From an uncultured Parabacteroides sp. (GTDB lineage: Bacteria > Bacteroidota > Bacteroidia > Bacteroidales > Tannerellaceae): a stretch of DNA of 23,943 nt. Below the pieces are notes generated by a model, which worked only from the letters and a program-made list of their open reading frames with translations, did no database searches and was not told the origin of the DNA. The first letter of the stretch is position 1. Every line of letters starts with the position of its first letter. Made by a program: the position numbers and the translations under genes. Shown here in pieces: positions 16,172 to 23,926 of this stretch. Location of the stretch: assembly GCF_905196875.1 (NCBI RefSeq), contig NZ_CAJJWO010000078.1, positions 1-23,943 on the forward strand, written 5' to 3'.

Positions 16172-17935
16172 ATGAAAAACTCTCTTATCCTCTGCGCCTT
16201 GCTCACGCTCGGCCCGGTTTGTTATGCACAGCAATCTGCCAATAATCGTATTACAGATTACACAGAACTGACCGACACCAAGCCACACGATAGTGAGGCT
16301 GTATGGAATAAAATAACAACTCCGACGCAACTAAGCTGGGCCAGTACCGACGTACGTTACCCGAAGCTGAGCATTCCCCAAGTAACCAAGAACTCCCGCT
16401 GGCAAAGCAAAGCCTGGAAAGGCGAACGTGTCAATGCACAGGCTGTGTTGTGGACAACCAACGACCTGTCGGATGCAACCATCACAGTCAGCGACCTGAA
16501 AAACGGTTCTGCCGTCATCCCGTCGTCTGCCATCACAACGAACTTCGTGCGCTACGTCATGACCGACGAGCTGAACAAAGACCGTAAAGGCGGTTGCGGA
16601 CATCGTGAAAACAAAGCGGAATGGGACTCTTCGGTCGTTGCCGACGTATTGGACATTGTAAAGATACGCGACATCGCCGCCCGCACTACACAGCCAATCT
16701 GGATGAACGTATGGGTACCGTCGGATGCACGTGCCGGAAAATATAAAGGGACTCTGACTGTTGAAGGAAAGAATTTCCAACCGATGAAATTACAGGTAGA
16801 GATAGATGTATTGAACCGTACGCTACCGGAACCGAAAGACTGGAAATTCCATCTGGATCTGTGGCAGAACCCATACTCTGTAGCCCGTTACTACAACGTT
16901 CCCCTTTGGAGCAAAGAACATTTCGACCTGATGCGTCCGGTCATGAAAATGTTGGCGAACGCCGGACAGCGTGCCATCACCACCAGTATCATGTACAAGC
17001 CCTGGGCCGGACAGACGGAAGATCATTACGACAGCATGGTATTCCGCATGAAGAAGATGGACGGTAGCTGGGAGTTCGATTATACGGTATTCGACAAATG
17101 GGTGGAATTTATGCTTCACGACATAGGCATCACCGACCTGATCAGTTGCTACACCATGATCCCGTGGGCGCTTAGCTTCGACTATTTCGACCAGGCAACC
17201 AACCGCGTCCAGTTCATCGAAGCCAAACCGGGCGATGCTGCTTATGCCGACTACTGGGGCTCTTTCCTGAAAGATTTCTCCCGCCACCTGCGTGAAAAAG
17301 GTTGGTTTGAGAAGACTGCTATCTCTATGGACGAACGTCCGATGGAAGCGATGCAGGAAGCAATCAAGGTGATCAAAGCCGCCGATCCTGAGTTCAAGAT
17401 CACGCTGGCGGGTAATTATCATAAAGAAATACAAGGCGACCTTTACTACCTGAGTATCCCGTACGGCCACAAATTCCCTGAAGATGTGAAAGCCGAACGC
17501 GATCGCAAAGGCCAGATCAGTACCGTTTACACTTGCTGCTCAGAAGCTTTCCCGAATACGTTTACCTTCTCCGATCCGGCAGAAGCACCGTGGACAATCC
17601 TGCACGCTGTTGCCGGAGGTTACGATGGTTATCTGCGTTGGGCTGTCAACAGTTGGACAGCAGACCCGCTACGCGACTCCCGTTTCCGTACCTGGGCTGC
17701 CGGCGACACGTATAGTATCTATCCGGGCCCGCGTAGCTCGATCCGTTTCGAACGTCTGGTGGAAGGTCTTCAGGATGCCGAAAAGATCCGTATCCTTCGC
17801 GAAGAGTTGAAAGGCGGCAAGCTGGATAAGCTGAATAAGACGGTTGCCATGTTCACGCCGGAAGGGTTGGCCGAGACACAGAAGTCGGCAACCGAGATGG
17901 TGAATGAATTGAATAAGTTGCTGAATTCGTATTGA
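16172..17935 (+). CDS. Secreted DUF4091 / GH123-like glycoside hydrolase
   Basis: 587 residues. A Sec signal peptide (about 1-19, VCYAQ) lacks a lipobox. The N-terminal beta-sandwich region (about 60-215) includes WKGERVNAQAVLWT and WMNVWVPSDARAGKYKGTLTV, typical of the GH123/DUF4091 accessory domain. The central barrel (about 225-490) contains ISMDERPM with adjacent Asp387-Glu388, which corresponds to the catalytic Asp-Glu dyad of GH123 beta-N-acetylgalactosaminidases that work by substrate-assisted catalysis. The C-terminal DUF4091 signature is clear: DPLRDSRFRTWAAGDTYSIYPG and IRFERLVEGLQDAEKI. It probably trims N-acetylgalactosamine or a related sugar from host or microbial glycans in the periplasm, but substrate identity is inference. 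It starts 45 bp after the radical SAM gene and may be co-transcribed with it; a strong terminator follows. Confidence 0.85.
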   Translation: MKNSLILCALLTLGPVCYAQQSANNRITDYTELTDTKPHDSEAVWNKITTPTQLSWASTDVRYPKLSIPQVTKNSRWQSKAWKGERVNAQAVLWTTNDLSDATITVSDLKNGSAVIPSSAITTNFVRYVMTDELNKDRKGGCGHRENKAEWDSSVVADVLDIVKIRDIAARTTQPIWMNVWVPSDARAGKYKGTLTVEGKNFQPMKLQVEIDVLNRTLPEPKDWKFHLDLWQNPYSVARYYNVPLWSKEHFDLMRPVMKMLANAGQRAITTSIMYKPWAGQTEDHYDSMVFRMKKMDGSWEFDYTVFDKWVEFMLHDIGITDLISCYTMIPWALSFDYFDQATNRVQFIEAKPGDAAYADYWGSFLKDFSRHLREKGWFEKTAISMDERPMEAMQEAIKVIKAADPEFKITLAGNYHKEIQGDLYYLSIPYGHKFPEDVKAERDRKGQISTVYTCCSEAFPNTFTFSDPAEAPWTILHAVAGGYDGYLRWAVNSWTADPLRDSRFRTWAAGDTYSIYPGPRSSIRFERLVEGLQDAEKIRILREELKGGKLDKLNKTVAMFTPEGLAETQKSATEMVNELNKLLNSY

Positions 17936-17962
17936 TAAATTACTTTCAAAAAGAATAATAGG

Positions 17963-18000
17963 AAGCCGGTGTGTCGATCAAAATGACACACCGGCTTTTG
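17963..18000 (+). terminator. Intrinsic terminator after the DUF4091 gene
   Basis: A perfect 13-bp GC-rich stem (17963-17975 with 17985-17997) with a 9-nt loop is followed by TTTTG. It lies 27 bp beyond the stop codon. Confidence 0.9.
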
Positions 18001-18045
18001 TCTATAAATATTACATTCTTTCATTACTGGCTTTAATTATTATCG

Positions 18046-18053
18046 TATATTTG
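18046..18053 (+). promoter_or_regulatory. -7 element before a possible small gene
   Basis: TATATTTG is a full match to TAnnTTTG; a weak TTA occupies the -33 position at a 19-nt spacer (18024-18026). It sits just past the DUF4091 terminator and about 100 bp before the small ORF at 18154. Confidence 0.5.
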
Positions 18054-18153
18054 CCGTGCATTTCGTTAAATATTCAGTAGACGGGAAATCCCGCCTATTT
18101 TCGTAGCGAGCATTTCCGTACAGGATTCTATCCAAAAGAAAGAACGATTAGAT

Positions 18154-18312
18154 ATGAATGCTTCTTTGGGTAAGCATTTACAATTCCTTGCACAAATGGC
18201 ATCTGACAGTTCGGTTGTAAGAAAGATGCATGCAGAATACACCCGACATTTTATTAATGTGGAATATCTTTTGAAACAATTATCTAAAAAGAAAGAAGAC
18301 TCCAATAAGTGA
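18154..18312 (+). CDS. Possible small protein of 52 residues, unknown
   Basis: The ORF starts at the ATG at 18154 and encodes a Lys-rich, probably helical peptide (LGKHLQFLAQMASDSS... ending LLKQLSKKKEDSNK). The same frame stays open upstream to 18070 with protein-like content (REIPPIFVASISVQDSIQKK) but no ATG, GTG or TTG. The true start may thus be non-canonical, or the 5' end may have been lost or frameshifted. A good -7 element at 18046 and a terminator at 18376 bracket it, which supports a transcribed unit. An antisense frame of 86 codons covers the same bases but ends in no recognisable family. I do not recognise the protein; it may be a decayed gene remnant. Confidence 0.4.
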   Translation: MNASLGKHLQFLAQMASDSSVVRKMHAEYTRHFINVEYLLKQLSKKKEDSNK

Positions 18313-18375
18313 AAGTAACCTCTCAATACCCTCGAAAGATCACTTCAAATAAGTTTTATAAAAAAGAATTCCCAT

Positions 18376-18410
18376 AAAAAAAAGAGATGTCACAGTAGCA
18401 TCTCTTTTTT
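18376..18410. terminator. Bidirectional terminator between the small ORF and der
   Basis: The arms AAAAAAGAGATG (18378-18389) and CATCTCTTTTTT (18399-18410) form a 12-bp stem with a 9-nt loop. The A-run on one side and T-run on the other give a U-tract in both directions, serving the convergent small unit (+) and der (-), whose stop codon is 7 bp away. Confidence 0.85.
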
Positions 18411-18416
18411 ATTATC

Positions 18417-19730
18417 TTATTTCTCCCGAATAAATATATTAATCGGCGTCCCTGTGAAATCCCAGTTATCGCGGATTTTGTTTTCGAGGAAGCGTTTGTA
18501 AGGTTCCTTAATCCACTGCGGCAAGTTGGCAAAGAATACAAATGACGGAACCTGTCCGGCTGGCAACTGAGTGATGTATTTGATCTTGATATACTTTCCT
18601 TTCCATGCTGGAGGCGGATAGTTCTCAATGATCGGCAACATGATCTCGTTCAGTTTCGCGGTCGGGATACGTTTCTTACGGTTGTCGTATACTTCCTTTG
18701 CTGTTTCAAGCACCTTCAAGATACGTTGTTTCGTCAGTGCCGAGATAAACAGGATAGGAAAGTCGGTAAACGGTGCCAGGCGTTCGCGAATCGCATTCGT
18801 ATAGCTGTCGATCACCTTCTGGCTCTTATCCTCTACCAGGTCCCATTTGTTTACACAAACAACCAAACCTTTCTTATTCTTCTGAACCAGGGAGAAAATG
18901 TTCAGGTCCTGACTTTCGATACCCCGCGTTGCATCTACCATCAGCACACAGACATCTGCATTTTCAATGGCGCGTATCGAACGGATCACTGAATAATATT
19001 CCAGGTCTTCATTCACCTTACCCTTTTTACGGATACCGGCCGTATCGACCAGATAGAAATTTAAACCGAACTTATTGTACTTGGTATAGATCGAGTCGCG
19101 TGTCGTACCGGCAATATCTGTTACGATATGACGTTCTTCGCCGATAAAGGCATTGATCAGGGACGACTTACCCGCGTTCGGACGACCGATAACGGCAATG
19201 CGGGGCAACTCTTCTTCTAATTCTTCATTCTTGTCTTCCGGAAGGATCTCGACAATCTTGTCCAGCAAGTCGCCGGAGTTAGACCCGTTGATAGCCGATA
19301 CACAGAAAGGATCACCCAAACCGAATGAATAGAATTCGGCCGAAGCGGCATGCATCTCAAAGTTATCCGCTTTGTTTGCAACTACAATGACCGGTTTTTT
19401 ATTACGGCGTAGTATCTTGGCAACTTCAACATCGAGGTCTGTAATTCCATTCAGTACATCCACAACAAACAAGATCACGTCGGCCTCGTCGAGAGCGACC
19501 TGTACCTGCTTATTTATCTCTTCTTCAAAAACATCATCCGAATTAATTACCCATCCACCGGTATCGATCAGCGAAAACTCTCTACCGATCCAGTCTACTT
19601 TACCGTACTGGCGGTCGCGGGTTGTCCCTGCTTCGTCGTTAACAATAGCCTGACGCGATTGTGTCAAACGATTGAACAGGGTGGACTTTCCTACGTTGGG
19701 CCTACCAACTATTGCTACAATATTTCCCAT
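18417..19730 (-). CDS. der: Ribosome biogenesis GTPase Der (EngA)
   Basis: 437 residues, with the tandem GTPase domains unique to Der. Domain 1 has G1 GRPNVGKS (9-16), DTGG (57-60) and NKAD (119-122). Domain 2 has G1 GRPNAGKS (182-189), DTAG (G3) and NKWD (G4). A C-terminal KH-like domain (about 350-437) includes PPPAWKGKYIKIKYITQ. Der acts in maturation of the 50S ribosomal subunit and is essential in most bacteria. It begins 24 bp after era on the same strand, so the two ribosome-assembly GTPases are probably expressed together, ending at the bidirectional terminator. Confidence 0.98.
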   Translation of the reverse strand: MGNIVAIVGRPNVGKSTLFNRLTQSRQAIVNDEAGTTRDRQYGKVDWIGREFSLIDTGGWVINSDDVFEEEINKQVQVALDEADVILFVVDVLNGITDLDVEVAKILRRNKKPVIVVANKADNFEMHAASAEFYSFGLGDPFCVSAINGSNSGDLLDKIVEILPEDKNEELEEELPRIAVIGRPNAGKSSLINAFIGEERHIVTDIAGTTRDSIYTKYNKFGLNFYLVDTAGIRKKGKVNEDLEYYSVIRSIRAIENADVCVLMVDATRGIESQDLNIFSLVQKNKKGLVVCVNKWDLVEDKSQKVIDSYTNAIRERLAPFTDFPILFISALTKQRILKVLETAKEVYDNRKKRIPTAKLNEIMLPIIENYPPPAWKGKYIKIKYITQLPAGQVPSFVFFANLPQWIKEPYKRFLENKIRDNWDFTGTPINIFIREK

Positions 19731-19754
19731 AAATCTCTTTTCTGTATGCTGTTA

Positions 19755-20648
19755 TTAATCCAGCTGATAACCAAAATTCTTCAATAAGTTATCCCTGTTA
19801 CGCCAGTCTTTCTCTACTTTGACAAACATTTCCAGGAATACCTTCTTCTCAAAAAAGCGTTCAATATCCTTACGGGCCATGGCGCCTACTTTTTTCAGTG
19901 CCTGTCCCTTATGCCCGATGATAATCCCTTTTTGGGAATCCCGTTCCACTATAATGAGCGCCTTGATATGAATCATTTCTTCTTCTTCCTTGAACAGCTC
20001 TACAACGACCTCTACCGCATACGGTATCTCCTTCTGATAATATAGGAGTATCTTCTCGCGAATGATCTCCGTAACGAAGAAGCGGGCCGGCTTATCAGTA
20101 AGCGCGTCTTTCTCAAAATAAGGAGGAGAGTCGGGCATCAACGCCTCCACCCTTTGCTTTACATAATCAATATTAAAATTTGAAAGCGCTGAAATCGGTA
20201 TGATCTCTGCTTTCGGAAGAATCTCTTTCCAGTGGGCTACTAGCTTTTCAAGGTCTCCCTGATTGCTTGTGTCGATCTTATTGATCAACAGAAGTACCGG
20301 ACATTCGACCGTCTTCACCCGTTGCAGGAATTCTTCGTTTTTATCGATTGTCTCAACGACATCAGTCACATAGAGTAACACGTCGGCATCACCTAATGCC
20401 GACTCTGAAAAGTTTAGCATAGATTCCTGCAACTTATAATTCGGATGCAGAACTCCCGGCGTGTCTGAATACACGATCTGCATATCGTCGGTATTCACAA
20501 TCCCCATGATACGATGACGGGTAGTCTGCGCCTTCGACGTAATGATAGAGATACGCTCCCCTACCAAACGGTTCATCAGCGTAGATTTACCTACATTTGG
20601 ATTACCTACGATATTAACAAAACCGGACTTATGCTTGTTTTCCATCAT
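19755..20648 (-). CDS. era: GTPase Era
   Basis: About 297 residues from the first of two tandem ATGs (20648 or 20645). The frame could extend upstream to 20702 inside fabH, but the added residues are not Era-like. The GTPase domain has GNPNVGKST, DTPG and NKID; the C-terminal type-2 KH domain (about 200-297) includes IIGHKGQALKKVG, with the RNA-binding GxxG. Era binds the 3' end of 16S rRNA and helps assemble the 30S subunit at the inner membrane. The start overlaps the last 20 bp of fabH, suggesting translational coupling; der follows 24 bp downstream. Confidence 0.97.
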   Translation of the reverse strand: MMENKHKSGFVNIVGNPNVGKSTLMNRLVGERISIITSKAQTTRHRIMGIVNTDDMQIVYSDTPGVLHPNYKLQESMLNFSESALGDADVLLYVTDVVETIDKNEEFLQRVKTVECPVLLLINKIDTSNQGDLEKLVAHWKEILPKAEIIPISALSNFNIDYVKQRVEALMPDSPPYFEKDALTDKPARFFVTEIIREKILLYYQKEIPYAVEVVVELFKEEEEMIHIKALIIVERDSQKGIIIGHKGQALKKVGAMARKDIERFFEKKVFLEMFVKVEKDWRNRDNLLKNFGYQLD

Positions 20649-21633
20649 AACCCCATTTAAGATAAATTGCACCCCAGGTAAAGCCTGCACCAAACGCAGC
20701 AAGGATCAAATTGTCTCCTTTCTTCAGTTTGTCTTCCCACTCCCAAAGGCAGATAGGAATTGTTCCGGCACTTGTATTACCGTACTTCTGGATATTGATC
20801 ATTACTTTGTTCATATCCACACCCAAACGTTTGGCCGTTGCATCAATAATACGCAAATTAGCCTGATGGGGTACGATCCAGGTAATATCGTCGTGAGTCA
20901 AATTATTTTTTTCTGCTATCTCTGCTGCCACATCGGCCATATACGAAACAGCATATTTGAATACGTATTTACCATCCTGCAGAACGAAATGTTCGCGATT
21001 ATCCACTGTTTCGTGGCTGGAAGGATAAGCCGAACCACCAGACTTCATAATCAAGTGGGAATAACCTACTCCATCCGTACGCAAAATCGTATCCAGAACA
21101 CCGATTTCTTCCGTCGTCGGTTCCAACAAGACAGCACCACAGGCATCACCAAACAAAGGACAGGTTGAACGGTCCTGATAATCGGTAATTGAGGTCATCT
21201 TATCACCTGCAACTACGATTACTTTCTTGTAACGTCCCGAACGAATATAGTTCGCTCCAGTCTCCAACCCATACAGAAATCCGGCACAAGCTCCCTGCAA
21301 ATCGAATGTCATTGCATTCTTGCACCCGGTATGATAAGCGATGATTGAAGAAGTTGTAGGGAAATGATGGTCAGCTGTTGTCGTTGCAGTCAGGATCACT
21401 TCAATCTCTTCAGGATTTACTTGCGTCTTTTCGAGCAATTGCTTCACAGCGCGAATGCCCATGTAAGAGGTTCCTACCCCTTCACCTTTCAATATTCTGC
21501 GTTCTTTGATACCAACACGTGTCATGATCCATTCATCCGTTGTATCGACCAATTTAGAAATATCTTCATTTGTCAACACATCTTCGGGAACGTATCCTCC
21601 TACACCTGTTATAACCGCATTTAATTTATCCAT
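20629..21633 (-). CDS. fabH: 3-oxoacyl-[acyl-carrier-protein] synthase III (KAS III, FabH)
   Basis: 334 residues. The catalytic triad is intact: C116 (QGACAGF), H256 (VPHQANLRI) and N286 (YGNTSAG). The N-terminal phrases GGYVPEDVLTN and TRVGIKERR are typical of FabH. The enzyme condenses an acyl-CoA (acetyl-CoA or branched starters) with malonyl-ACP to start type II fatty acid synthesis. The start codon at 21633 has an A-rich leader. The 3' end overlaps era. rpmF lies 103 bp upstream on the same strand, but a minus-strand terminator sits between, so fabH either has its own promoter, which I cannot identify with confidence, or is fed by read-through. plsX, often found in this cluster elsewhere, is absent. 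Confidence 0.97.
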   Translation of the reverse strand: MDKLNAVITGVGGYVPEDVLTNEDISKLVDTTDEWIMTRVGIKERRILKGEGVGTSYMGIRAVKQLLEKTQVNPEEIEVILTATTTADHHFPTTSSIIAYHTGCKNAMTFDLQGACAGFLYGLETGANYIRSGRYKKVIVVAGDKMTSITDYQDRSTCPLFGDACGAVLLEPTTEEIGVLDTILRTDGVGYSHLIMKSGGSAYPSSHETVDNREHFVLQDGKYVFKYAVSYMADVAAEIAEKNNLTHDDITWIVPHQANLRIIDATAKRLGVDMNKVMINIQKYGNTSAGTIPICLWEWEDKLKKGDNLILAAFGAGFTWGAIYLKWGYDGKQA

Positions 21634-21664
21634 AACTTAAAAAATAATAGAGACTATCCCAATT

Positions 21665-21696
21665 AAAAAATTAGCCCTAAAAATACTTTTAGGGCT
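21665..21696 (-). terminator. Minus-strand terminator between rpmF and fabH
   Basis: A perfect 10-bp stem (21687-21696 with 21673-21682) with a 4-nt loop is followed in minus-strand RNA by AAUUUUUUAA (A-run at 21665-21670 on the plus strand). It lies about 40 bp past the rpmF stop and 31 bp before the fabH start, so it would end or attenuate the DUF177-rpmF transcript. Confidence 0.75.
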
Positions 21697-21736
21697 ATTT
21701 CTTTCGTTTATCAAAATCAATATGATAGTGACAAAC

Positions 21737-21922
21737 TTACACAGCTGCTTCTTTTACGATAGCTAACTTACCTCTGTAGTAGCCACATTCGCCACATACA
21801 GTGTGATAAATATGCCATGCGCCGCAGTTCGGGCAAATAGCCATTGTTGGAGTGACAGCCTTGTCATGAGTTCTTCTCTTGGCTGTTCTTGTCTTACCTT
21901 GTCTTCTTTTAGGATGTGCCAT
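21737..21922 (-). CDS. rpmF: 50S ribosomal protein L32
   Basis: 61 residues, the standard length. The N-terminus MAHPKRRQGKTRTAKRR is basic and highly typical. A zinc-ribbon is formed by C30-x2-C33 and C43-x2-C46 (CPNCG, CGECG), so this is the zinc-binding (C+) form. It starts 12 bp after the DUF177 gene, the usual yceD-rpmF pair, and is followed by a terminator. Confidence 0.98.
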   Translation of the reverse strand: MAHPKRRQGKTRTAKRRTHDKAVTPTMAICPNCGAWHIYHTVCGECGYYRGKLAIVKEAAV

Positions 21923-21934
21923 GTTTTAATTTAT

Positions 21935-22519
21935 TTAATTGTTATCATTCTCTATTAAACCTTTCAGGGCATCCCAGCGAGGATCAGAATTAGCGCTTAC
22001 GTCATCATCCATGGAAACATCGTCCACTTCTTCTTCTTCGTAATCATCATCTCCATCATCTGTGCTTCTGGATGTGTGCTTCTTGAGCTTCGACGACATA
22101 GCTTTATTGCATTTTCCCGGAGCATGAACATGCTTCATCGGTACTGCCAATGCAATAAACTCATAAAGGAACCATGCCAGATTGATGGCACCTTCCTCTT
22201 CAGGTATTACTACTACCTCGTCGCTTTCTTCAGCATATTCTTTGCCGAATTTCACAACCAAGCGATTATGGGTATCGATCGGAATCTCCATATCGTCCAG
22301 ACATCTGTCGCAAGGAACGATCGCTACACCTTCAATCTGAAAGTTCATTTCAAAAGCCACTGACGTACGTTTCACCGTCAGGTGAACCTTGACTTTACCC
22401 TTCTGGACCTCGTCTCCGTCAATGTCCACAAAAAACTTGTTCTCCAGTAAATACTCGAATTCGTGTACTCCTGGAGTGAGATTTTTCAAATCTACGTTAT
22501 ATAATTTAAATTTCCCCAA
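21935..22519 (-). CDS. DUF177 (YceD) family protein
   Basis: 194 residues. The N-terminal part matches YceD/DUF177, with a CDRC motif (CxxC) near residue 90 after VAIVPCDRCLDDMEIPI. YceD proteins sit upstream of rpmF in most bacteria and are linked to 23S rRNA levels or L32 supply; the precise role is unknown. The C-terminal ~50 residues hold a strongly acidic low-complexity run (DDGDDDYEEEEVDD) before a conserved-looking DPRWDALKGL end. A promoter lies about 25 bp upstream, and rpmF follows after 12 bp, so the two form one transcript. Confidence 0.92.
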   Translation of the reverse strand: MGKFKLYNVDLKNLTPGVHEFEYLLENKFFVDIDGDEVQKGKVKVHLTVKRTSVAFEMNFQIEGVAIVPCDRCLDDMEIPIDTHNRLVVKFGKEYAEESDEVVVIPEEEGAINLAWFLYEFIALAVPMKHVHAPGKCNKAMSSKLKKHTSRSTDDGDDDYEEEEVDDVSMDDDVSANSDPRWDALKGLIENDNN

Positions 22520-22542
22520 AGCCTTTTAGTGTAAAAACCTTG

Positions 22543-22574
22543 CAAAGGTACGAAAAAACTAAACACAAATGCAA
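22543..22574 (-). promoter_or_regulatory. Promoter of the DUF177-rpmF operon
   Basis: On the minus strand, TTG (22574-22572), a 21-nt spacer, then TACCTTTG (22550-22543), a full -7 consensus match. It lies 24 bp before the ATG at 22519 and gives a short leader. Confidence 0.7.
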
Positions 22575-22607
22575 TACCTTTACAGTTATTTTTTATTATT
22601 GAATTAT

Positions 22608-23765
22608 TTAGCCTCTATATTTACGAAGCTCTATACGAAATGTGGTGCCTTTACCGACCTCTGAGCTCTTCACGAATATCTTACCGCCATGATAGGATTC
22701 AATGATACGCTTGACCAGCGACAAACCTAGTCCCCATCCGCGTTTCTTGGTTGTATACCCCGGATTAAACACGGTCTTATATTTCGATTTAGGAATGCCT
22801 TTTCCCGAATCGGTAATGTCGATCCGAACAGTCTTTTCGCGCTCTTCCACCTGGAAAGTTATTTCTCCCTGACCTTCCATTGCATCCACTGCATTTTTAG
22901 TCAGATTCTCAATAACCCAGGCAAACAAAGAATCATTCATCAAAACCAATACCGGACTCTCCGGAAGATGGGTATATATCCTGACCTTGGACGAAATACG
23001 CGTTTCCATATAATTTAAGGCCATTTGAATGGAGTTACTGATATTGACAGGTACAGGGTCCGGATTCGATCCGATCTTTGAAAAACGCTCCGCTATCATC
23101 TCTAAACGCTTTACATCCTTTTCCATCTCACTCAACAGAGAAGGATCGATCTCCTTCGTTCGAAGATATTCTACCCAGGCGATCAAAGAAGAAATCGGAG
23201 TACCCAACTGATGGGCTGTTTCCTTCGACAATCCAACCCATACTTTATTTTGTTCGGCTTTCTTCGTACTCGCCAATGCCAGAAAAGCGATCAGAATAAA
23301 AATAAAGACAACCGCCAACTGTGCATAAGGGTAAATAAGAAGTCTTTTTAAGATGATCGAGTCGTCGTAATAAAGATATTGGAAAGTCCCATCCTGCATA
23401 TCGATCAGGATCGGGGGATTCTTACTTTTAAACTCCCGTACTTTTGTTTTCAAAAACCGATCGAGATCTTTTTCGGGAAGTTCAATATTCTTTTGATCCA
23501 TTACACTGTCCTTCTCGTTACACCATAACACAGGAATAGTTGTATTACTCTGTATAATCTTCAGGATAAGTGCCATATTGGAGCCATTTGTTTCAGAAGC
23601 AATCATACGTTGCGCCTCTGCCCAGATTTCAACCTTCTGACGCTCTTCCTGCGCCAAACTTTTTACGATTTGGTCAGATACAAACACCGAAACAATTGCG
23701 ATCAATGTGGCTATTAAGATAAAAAGATATTTCAACCGTTGCCGGGAATCATATATACTGCTCAT
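22608..23765 (-). CDS. Two-transmembrane sensor histidine kinase, no partner regulator in window
   Basis: 385 residues. TM1 lies at about 13-32 and TM2 at about 147-166, flanking a ~115-residue periplasmic sensor region with no recognised domain. The HisKA region begins right after TM2 with H185 in KETAHQLGTPISSLIAW; no HAMP domain is visible. The HATPase_c domain has the N-box ENLTKNAVDAM (286-296), G1 DSGKGI (319-324) and G2 GWGLGLSL (343-350), so it should be active. The HQLGTP form of the H-box is common in Bacteroidetes kinases. No response-regulator gene is seen on either side within the window; it could lie to the right or elsewhere. The signal is unknown. DUF177-rpmF lies downstream on the same strand, behind its own promoter. 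Confidence 0.92.
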   Translation of the reverse strand: MSSIYDSRQRLKYLFILIATLIAIVSVFVSDQIVKSLAQEERQKVEIWAEAQRMIASETNGSNMALILKIIQSNTTIPVLWCNEKDSVMDQKNIELPEKDLDRFLKTKVREFKSKNPPILIDMQDGTFQYLYYDDSIILKRLLIYPYAQLAVVFIFILIAFLALASTKKAEQNKVWVGLSKETAHQLGTPISSLIAWVEYLRTKEIDPSLLSEMEKDVKRLEMIAERFSKIGSNPDPVPVNISNSIQMALNYMETRISSKVRIYTHLPESPVLVLMNDSLFAWVIENLTKNAVDAMEGQGEITFQVEEREKTVRIDITDSGKGIPKSKYKTVFNPGYTTKKRGWGLGLSLVKRIIESYHGGKIFVKSSEVGKGTTFRIELRKYRG

Positions 23766-23768
23766 AAT

Positions 23769-23791
23769 TATACATTCATTCTCAATGTATA
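23769..23791. repeat. Inverted repeat immediately upstream of the histidine kinase gene
   Basis: Perfect 8-bp arms TATACATT (23769-23776) and AATGTATA (23784-23791) with a 7-nt centre, beginning 4 bp before the kinase start codon. It could be a protein-binding operator or an RNA hairpin at the ribosome-binding region. AT-rich content makes a chance occurrence possible. Confidence 0.4.
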
Positions 23792-23896
23792 TTAAAACGG
23801 GAAAGATGATAGATTATTATAGGAAAGAAGTTAATTCGTAAGAAGAAATAGATTCATTTTTCCCCTCTGAGAAAGTAAGGAGGGTGTTAAACCCAA

Positions 23897-23926
23897 AAAG
23901 GAACCAACCTTACGATTGATTCCTTT
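23897..23926 (-). terminator. Probable minus-strand terminator of a gene right of the window
   Basis: 11-bp arms (23916-23926 with 23897-23907) pair completely as minus-strand RNA, using one U-G wobble, but contain a C-A mismatch as plus-strand RNA. The U-run is short. It most likely ends a minus-strand gene outside the window. The stretch 23792-23896 holds no recognisable gene. Confidence 0.4.

Noticed and set aside
16823..17470. 215-codon minus-strand frame within the DUF4091 gene
   Set aside because: Antisense shadow of conserved glycosidase sequence with no recognisable protein features.
20649..20702. Longer start for Era inside fabH
   Set aside because: The added residues are a shadow of fabH codons; tandem ATGs at 20648/20645 fit the family length.
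23863..23884. CCCTC...GAGGG hairpin as a terminator
   Set aside because: Short 5-bp stem with no U-run on either strand.
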